Positions 55,501 through 64,000 of a stretch of 64,000 bases of DNA are shown in pieces. Origin of the DNA: Neelides folsomi (lineage: Eukaryota > Arthropoda > Collembola > Neelipleona > Neelidae). The stretch's first letter is position 1; each line of letters opens with the position of its first letter. Where the stretch lies: contig JAQGBZ010000156.1 in assembly GCA_034687125.1 (NCBI GenBank), positions 1-64,000 on the forward strand, read 5' to 3'. Under the pieces are notes generated by a model. The model was not told where the DNA came from. It saw only the letters and a program-made list of their open reading frames with translations, and searched no databases. The position numbers and the translations under genes are program-made.

Positions 55501-58500
55501 CCCATTAAAGAGAAATTAAACGTACTTACTTGCATTGAGAATTTCCTCTTCCATTTCATTAAATCATCCTCATGGCTAATCTTTTAAAAGGATGTATTTA
55601 CTCTCAGTCGGTTGGTTCAGTTTTTTGATTCGTATCAGGATTTTGATCAATTACCGGAATTTCATCCGAACCATTTCAATTTGATTCTCTCTCATTTCTT
55701 TCCTCATTACGCTCATTAGGGAAAGTAAAAGAAAAAGAAATGGTAATAGGAGCAGAGAGTTCGAGGCTCTTCCACTTGCCAGAGCCAAGACCTAATAATA
55801 TACATGAGATTCATAGGGAGAGGACTGGGTGGAAAAATTCCGTTTACAAGTTTGAGAGGTTGGTGAGAGGGAAAGAGAAATCAATAAAAAAGATTGAATA
55901 ATTCCAAAGGCGTTCTCAGCTGAAATGTTGAATAAGGCATGAATGCAAAATTTGCTTGGGCAAAAACGTGAGTGTGTCAAATACGGAAATTAGGTTCCCT
56001 TTTAGTGGAATAAGCACCTAAAGAAGACAAGTAGAAAAGATGGAAGAGGGAGTTTAAGGAGAGAAGTAACCATTACATTTGACATTATTGGTCCAAGTCA
56101 AAGTAGAGCCCTTCTGCGGAGTCTCACTCCCCGACGACCGTATTTCAAAAGAAAAACTCATTGCTTCGAGTAATATATAGTCCTAAGGAATGGTGACATG
56201 ATGTTCAATTTCGAGCCAGGAGGGTTTCTCTCTCAAATGGACCTTCCCAAAGGAACTTGGCCCAAGAGCAGTGAGAAATGAATCATTGGACTTATATATG
56301 TGATTCCGCTGAATCAAAAAAACATGGAACTAGACACTTCTTTATTTTTCCCAGTTCACAGCTTTAAGCCACAGTTAATTTTTATTGTTTCAAATTTACT
56401 ATGATAAAAACTGTATTTGCTCGCTTGGTCTCCACATTTGAAATTCGAACAGTTGAGAATCGGAGAAGAAATTTATTTTTCACTCCAGGCTACTCCAATG
56501 ATACACGGTATGAATTCTACATATCTTGAAGGAGTTCGTATTTAGTCTGCAAACAGCTTATTAGCTTCGTTATATTCTTATTATATTTACTTAAAGTTAG
56601 ATTGTTTTAATTTCCTAAAAGTTGAACAACAACACTAAAGAGTAAAGACATTTTAAGTAAGTAAATGAATTTCTATTAAATATTTTTTTTCTCTAAAACA
56701 ATTATTTGTGTGTCCTTTTATTTATTTTCTCATTTTCTTTGTAAAAATTCTTTCATTATTGTGAATTTAAACGGAACAAAGTGAGAAAGACTGTCGAGCT
56801 CGAACCATGGTTTTATGTGCCAAGAGCAGATTGAGTTTGGCTTAATTTGCAGGATGCAGACAAGCACTGCCATACTGCCATTACTCCTATACAAGCCTAT
56901 TTGTTAGTTTATTAGCGCAAATCTAGAAATAACAATAGGAGAGCTTAATCCAACAAACTGAGTGAACACCCAAGGGCCTAGAAAACTAAAATGAAAGAGT
57001 GTAGGACTGTACCTACAGTAAATAAAGGAAATTCAACCCGATTCCCTCAAGAGAATACTTAGTATATAAATATCTATGTATGGACAAATGAGAACTGTCT
57101 TTAATTCGTTTACACAAAAGTAAATTACAGATGTTGAATTTCCAGGAATACCCACAAAGAATTTCTATTTAACATTGGACACAGGGCGCCGTTTTAATGA
57201 TATAAAATTCTATGTACCAGTAAATGTATTATATTGTTTGTTAGTCCTTTTATGTATTTAGGACCGAAAATAGAATTCAATCTTGTAATTACAAAATAAT
57301 ATAATACAATAGCATTAATTACTTCACCGGACTCGGGCAGTTGTTATTAAAAGTGTGTAAACATGATGAGGTTTTTAGTCTGCTTAAGTATTTATTAGAT
57401 CTTATTAGGTATGCATTCTCTTATAAAAACATGCAAACCTCGAGGAGGAATATTCAGGCACGAGTATTAAGGATATTACTTATAGGTATACTAACTTTGA
57501 AACAAAGTAGACAATGGGAGTATTTTCTTAAATGAATTATTCCCTTCCTTCAAGTCATTCCCTTTATTGTGGAAGAAGACCATTGTGGATTTTTCCCTGA
57601 AAGAATCTATTGACCTCAAGAGTGTATCTTCGGCCTGTGAATAACAAAAGGCCCCTTGCCTCTTCTCTTCCAGCGACAAACCCTTGTAGAGAAACTCATC
57701 TACGTCGTTGTTATCAGAGCTATTGAGAAAGAAGCTCAGTTTTGTTCCCTTGTCCTTCTTGAGTTTCGAGACAGAGAAAGAGGAGAAGAAGGAAGCTTCA
57801 ATGAGTTCTTTTGTTCTCGCTCTTAAATAATATCCCCCCGAGATCGCCGCCTCACTAACCGATGGCGACTCAAGATACTCCCAACTTTATTTACTTCAAA
57901 CTTTTCAAAATTGAGGTCTCTCTTGATAAACAAATCTTCTTTATTAAGCATGCCTGTTTAAATTGATATTGACTTTTTTAACTATATTATTCAAGTAGTA
58001 TCATAGAATGTTGGGTTGGTTTTATTATTATTATTAAGTTTCCTATAATAGTGTAAACATCAGGAAACTTCATTACCCCTCTTCATGTCTAAATGGTTTA
58101 TGAGCGAAGTTCGAATAAATATTTTCTTCAACAGGGCTCATCAATCATGAATTTATGGAAAGAGTTGAAACTGGAAGGGAGTTTAGGGCTCGAAGAGCGG
58201 AGAAGGGAAATGTGAGCCGTGAAATCCAATTTTCTCTCAAATGTTATTTATTCAATGGTAAAATATTAAAGCTGTAAAGAATTGATTCTCGTAAAATATT
58301 TATGACCACTTTTAAAAAGTATTAGCCGAGTGAAATTTTACAGTTTGGAGAGTCAGAGGGGATTTACTTTCTGGACTATGTCATTCGTTCCAATGGGTTT
58401 GAAAGAAGAGTCAAATGGATTGAAAGTGAAACCTAAACCTCAACTAGCAAATGCACACTCAAAGTCAAGGAGAGATTGGGCAGATAAATAGGAGAGCGAA

Positions 58501-60611
58501 CCCTTCAACCATAAAATTTTTCAACGAGAGGATCATTTCTGTATTCGTTCCAACTTGGTTTTAACCAAGGGTGTAGAACCAAAGGCCTTTCAAGGCTCAA
58601 CTCGCTCTGCACTAATAGCTCTTCAAATTCTTCCTCCACTCACATTGAAAGCTTGCGGTGAGACGAATGTCGACTGTGGATATGCGACAAGGAAAATGAA
58701 TCAGTTTCAACTTCGCTTCGCCTCAGTCCTTTTTCACACACATTTGTTTCAACTATTGACCAAACGAAGACTCCTGGCTTTGCCTCAATGAGGAAATATC
58801 CAGAATTTAATGATCCGAGCTTGTGGTGGGCCCCTCTTCTTCTCTGTATAAATAATATTTAATTTATTTACAATTTTAAAAGGTAATGTTAGCATTGCAA
58901 AATACCAAGTTTGCGCCTACAATTAGGCTTCAATTTTCCGACTGTCACTCTTCATGATGAATTTCGCAATAATGTAATCTCAAAGGAAGGAAGATGAAAG
59001 CGAAGCGTTTACTCTTTGTACATATTTACATACCCACACAAGTCTCACGTATGAGATTGTTGAATTATCAAATTTGAATTGTGATCACAGGCCACCCGCA
59101 TTTACGAAGGCCATTCTCCAAGTATTGTAAGGAAAAGATGAGATATTTTAATTTCGAAATGTGCATAGAGCATGGCTAATTACAAAGGACAAACGAAGAT
59201 GAAAACTTGACTCTCACTTATAAACAGTTACGAAGATAAATATGGTTTGAGCTTATTTATGCCAACTTGACAATTCTTTATCAATTGTTTGCAGGCCAAA
59301 TAAGAGCTTGAATACTTATTACTTGCTTGTAAGTTTGTATTGATATTAAATATACCGACTCGTAAATAATAGCCGCCTCTTTGAATTCTCAACAAATATT
59401 ATTAAGAATATTGTTGTGAACCATTTACGGGTCGAGTCATTTTTCTTTGTTCTCATTGGACTCTCCTCGACCAAAGGGAAATAATGTGTTTTGGTGAGGT
59501 GAGAGATGACGATATTTGGTAAATTCCCTCATGAATTCCCTATATGTGAGGCAATCAAATTTTCTGATGGTTCGAATAAAGCTGTCGGTCACCTTCCTTT
59601 ATTGACTCCCCTTAACAGATTGAATGAAGCAATATTGAGTCAGAGAGTATTTGCATAGCTTATGGGTTTAAGTGTCACAGATTACCTTTTTGCATATAAT
59701 TACAATGCTTTGTGAAACTTTACCAACTACGGTCCTTCAAATATTGGCCAAACGAGGCGAATGGAACTGCAAGATGAATTGACTTATTAGATGCATTTAC
59801 TTTCAGCTCCTTTATTTTTTCAATAAGAGATATTGAGAGAGAGAGGACGAGAATGCGGGGAATGTGGGGTCTATGAGGAATAAGCATTGGAGAGCATAGG
59901 AATTGGAATAGGAGATCGAGAACGGAGAAATTGAAGAGTCCGAACTCGTTTGCGACGTCGCTTTGAAGGAACAATCCTTTGAAAGAACAACCTAATGTGC
60001 TTGGCTCAAGCAGGTGGCCCCAAACGAAAACCGAAGCTTTTCATCCGGTCCCTCCAGTCTACCCGGAGAATTCTTAGAGCACAGACGAACTCGGACTGGT
60101 TTCCATTTCCAATTTGGCAAATCAAATAGCCAAACAATTGAACACATTATTATTATACAAAGTATTGTGAAGCAATTATTGAACCAAATTGTTCAAGACA
60201 AGTAATTTTCTTCATTGTAAACTAAAGTTTGCCTGAGTTTAATAATTTTGACAGTTAAATTGACATTTCTCAATAACTCTCGTTCCAATTTAATTCCAAC
60301 ATTTGTATAATGTATAGTTTGACTTTAATTGGAGTCAACTTCTATTACATTAATATTCATTATTGGAAAGCTGATTAGCAGATGATTGAGTCTCACGAGA
60401 ATACCTTTCACTTTCAATGAGAGAAAGTTTTGAATTTCATTAGCACTATCAACAATAATTTCCTTTCTTGTAATACTTATGACAAGATTAACCACAATGC
60501 GGGGATTATTTGTTGAAAGAATTTACATTAGCCGGTGAATTATTCTGTTGTACACATTCAATGATGTTAAATCAATATTGACAAAATAAAATTTAAAAAG
60601 GCTGAGTCAAA
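52505..60611. other. Gene-free stretch
   Basis: GC-richer blocks at about 52560-53560 and 57540-57900 alternate with AT-rich DNA. There are scattered donor-like GTAAGT sites (for example near 55263) and short open frames, without recognisable domains or transposon ends. Confidence 0.45.
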
Positions 60612-60770
60612 ATGCTCACCTGCGTGTACCAACCTCCGCTTTCTCTCGGGAAAAACTGTTTCCTTAAAGTGAACCGAGATACGAAGAAAGTAATCGTAAG
60701 CAAAATAGTTGATGATAAAAATGGCAAAGTTAAAGTTGAACTCGTTAATCAACAACGCGAAGATCCTTCG
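60612..60770 (+). other. Candidate first coding exon, unknown protein
   Basis: ATG at 60612 opens 53 codons (MLTCVYQPPLSLGKNCFLKV, then Lys/Asp/Val-rich sequence ending QQREDPS), followed by a good GTAAGA donor. Composition and a mix of charged and hydrophobic residues are coding-like and distinct from the AT-rich flanks. No family is recognised. Continuation exons, if any, would lie to the right and were not identified. Confidence 0.35.
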
Positions 60771-63700
60771 GTAAGACATTTTTGTTCAATTATTTCCGTG
60801 GTGTCATTCCAATTACACTTTTTAATTCAAGTGAAAACATGCATGGTTTCCGCTTGGCAGCATGTGCATTTCCTATGAATATGAAGTAAGGAAATCTATA
60901 GATCTAAAGGGCTTAGAGTTTGGAACAAAGTGAAAATAAATCATGCTTTTGCATAAATCTCGTCTCTATCTTTGCTCCGAAAGTCAATCTGAGCGGAGGC
61001 GTCTGCGGTTAAAAATTAATTGAAACAACTTATGGGAGCATTTGAGTGATGACATGAGGTTTGGTAAAGTAAGATTTACTATTCATCTCATGCTGAGTGG
61101 ATGGAAAAGAGTGTGACGCCTTCCAGCTGGAGCTAAGTGATTAGGAGGGCCACATCTTTCAGACTATATTTGGTTTCGAATATTCGTCAATGAAAGAGAG
61201 TTTACATAGGAGGAGTGGATCGGAATTCATGACTCTGCATTTACTTAGATTTCTTCTGTACGAGAAGAGTAAATATGATCAAACTCTTAAGGCAGATTAA
61301 TTATTTGCTCTTTACACGACTTGAGCTCCTGGTTCTTATGAATTCGGCGAACAAAAACCCTAAACCTAACTCTATACCAATGAAACCAATGATACATAAA
61401 ATAAAAGCACCCGTATATCTAATTTTCCATTACCAAACACGCACTCAGATTAAAAAAAAATTACCTTTTACGATCATTGGCATTCAATAAGATTGTAAGA
61501 ATAAAACACCAGCAATGAAATAATATATTATTTGGCTCGTTAATTGTATTTCTTGTATTTTTTTTACAAAAGTAAATGGTAGCTCATTTTTGCAGATTCA
61601 TTATCATTTTTCTTCATTATAAGATAATTATGAATTATTTTCCTAATTTTGTTTTCGCTATTTCATCTCGAAATTGCAATGGAAAGTTTAAATGTCAAAT
61701 GAGCTTATCTTATTTTCTTTTATTGCGCAATAAATTAATGATATGCGTAAAAGTTATTTTAAGATTGGAAATTAAATTAAGCATTGGTGAGAAACATAAT
61801 TTAAAGGAATTACGTGCTTCTTCATGGCCAAGATTTCAATTTAACTTTCAATTCATCTCTAAAATTACTAATATTTTATCTGCTTAATAAACGAACTTTC
61901 TAATTAGAAAACAAGTTTATAATTGTTAAGATTTTATGTTAATTCGTATTTGTAATTATTTTCGAGAAAGCGTATCTTTTTTCCAATTATGGATACATTG
62001 CACTAATTGTACATGCACTGACAATAAAATTTCAATATTTCCATCAATATTTGTTGTACCAAAATTATTAATGAGCCTTAATTGTAAGTGAATGCGTTAA
62101 AGAAAGGATTCTTTAAAATGCTCTAGTAAATTAAAACGAATTTCTCAAGAATCACGAAATGTGAACACCTTGATGTGTTCATTATTTATATTTGAGTAAT
62201 ATGCAAAATAACAATCTTATTTACTTTTCACTTCTGCATGCATGTGAAGAACAATGACACACTTTTTCTTTTAATGAATTTAATCCAGAAAGAAATAATA
62301 TATTTTAATTATGAGAATTCCTTTGCTGTGTTCATATTTAATTATCATCTGACCTGATCATATTTCACCATGAATAGTGTCTATAAGAGCTGAAGGGAGT
62401 CTAGTCTACTTGTACTCTACAGTCAACTTGGTTGAGTCATACACGTCAAGTTTAAGTTCTTTGGGCAGCGTCAGCAGGACTTTGTTCGCATTTTAGCATT
62501 CATTAATTTCTACTTTTAAATTAAAGAATTTAATTTAACTAACAGGACGAGGTATGCAATAAAATACAAAAGTAGGTTACAAACTTTATTTACAATTCCC
62601 TTTCTACGCTAATTTTCTCCAAAGTACGAACGTCTACATACTGACCGAATGCAGTTTTCCCTTATTATATGTAAACGTGTATAGCTGATGAAACACCAAA
62701 TGATAGCAATAAAAGTTCATTTCGTTTATTATTATACAATTCAAGAAACACAACATTCTGAAGAATTTGTAATTGGTATTTATAAGATTGAACAATGCAT
62801 ATTTCAAATGGCTTGGAATTTAAAATCGACTTTGCTGAAAGTTTATTAACTTGATTGCATGAACTTTGGTGTATGTTTCATCTGTATACATTTCATATAT
62901 GAGTGGATGAGTCTACTTTTGACTTGAGCTATAAATTTCTTTTATAGTAGGTAGATTTTGTAGATCAATGATTAATTACAAACGAATCTGGAAACTAGTT
63001 ATAAGAAATACACTAAAAGTAAGCGCATGTCGTGTGGTGGGTTAAATTAAAAAACAGAAATTATACAATTCGTTGAAGACAAGTTTATTAACAAAATTTT
63101 CTTTTTATGCATTGCTCTAAAGTTAAATTATTGGTACACTGAGAAATTAAAAATGTGATTTCATCTTGACGTGAGAATTCCTTTGAGAATTCCGTTTCTT
63201 GAACCATGAAGTTCCTACAATAAAAAAATTTATGCTAATTAGAAAATGCTAATCTAAATACATACGTAAATAAGAGATAGGGAAATTGTGCGTATGTGCT
63301 TGAATTTAGCATTCCGATGTGGACCTTCTTATTTATGTATTTCCCTTTCTTACGATTTGCTAATTAAGTCTGAAATTATGCATAAATAAGTTCAGGACTT
63401 GTCGTTTAAAAGCGCCATTGGTGATAATTAATCAGAACGGTGTAGGAACGGCGTTGAGGAAAAGTAGAACGTGTCAAAGATGAGAAACAATTAGGGTAAA
63501 TCTCATAAATTGCAAGACCCCACACACTCGAGTTTCAATCCTCGCCATTTGCCAAAGCAAAATGCATTGAGAAAATGACTGAAATGAATGGGGCCTTCAT
63601 TTTCAAAATATATTGTTCTTCTTTCAACTCGGGTATTCGCATTTGTCTGCGTCCCTAAATCGTGCTGATAACTTTCGGCCCCTTCATGTGCTCTTCCGCC

Positions 63701-64000
63701 GGGCTTGTTCTCTTTTCCTTGGGGAAGAACAAGACTCTCAGCTCAGCATGAATATGATCGTTTGCCTCATTATCCACTTCGCCCTTAGTTCTTTAGATGA
63801 GCTCCTCCGAGAGAGCAAAGAGGAGCAATACTGTTATCCCTAACGATCTCCTTCCCTCCCTTGAATATAAGTATTAAATTAAAAGGGACATAAAAGATAA
63901 TTTAATTAGGTTAGGATAGAGAAACAAAGGTCTCGAGTTTCGGGCTCTTTCTTTTCTGCGTTTTATGATGATAAGTTGGAATTGGATCCACATTTGCCCT
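60771..64000. other. AT-rich spacer to the window end
   Basis: Very AT-rich from about 61300 to 63300, with a GC-richer patch at about 63500-63850 carrying a 76-codon open frame without a recognised domain. No repeats with paired ends were seen. Confidence 0.45.

Overview
The window is nuclear DNA from an intron-rich, AT-rich animal genome (roughly one third GC by eye). Three recognisable genes have GT-AG introns and clear animal orthology: a SPRED-type EVH1/Sprouty gene (+), the maternal embryonic leucine-zipper kinase MELK (-), and inositol-tetrakisphosphate 1-kinase ITPK1 (+). Protein similarity, the many short inverted-repeat transposons and the base composition suggest an arthropod, perhaps a copepod crustacean. 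The species call is an inference; only 'animal, probably ecdysozoan' is well supported.

Layout. 1-9.5 kb is non-coding, with a nested palindromic element at 85-546 and several GC-richer islands. 9508-20878 holds SPRED in seven exons. Its 5 kb first intron follows a 26-nt first coding exon, and its third intron carries a degenerate hAT transposon with 16-bp-scale inverted ends, a near-perfect 8-bp target duplication and a fossil transposase C-terminus. 20.9-23.2 kb is AT-rich with one orphan exon-like reading frame. 23212-28100 (minus) is MELK: 13 coding exons, 651 codons plus stop, with two miniature inverted-repeat elements in its introns. 28.1-29.0 kb is a short head-to-head intergenic region likely to act as a shared promoter. 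29004-30974 is ITPK1: nine coding exons, 358 residues.

31-64 kb has no gene I can identify. It contains AT-rich spacer, scattered GC-richer pyrimidine/purine blocks, one long unexplained minus-strand reading frame (51869-52504) and a few weak exon candidates (42799, 48237, 60612). It could be intergenic or the introns of a large gene whose main exons lie outside.

Functionally the three genes are not an operon or pathway. SPRED restrains Ras/MAPK signalling, MELK is a cell-cycle/AMPK-related kinase, and ITPK1 makes inositol polyphosphates. No bacterial, phage, CRISPR or toxin-type system is present. The most unusual structures are the transposon-derived elements, especially a foldback element in MELK intron 1 that carries a small exon-like reading frame.
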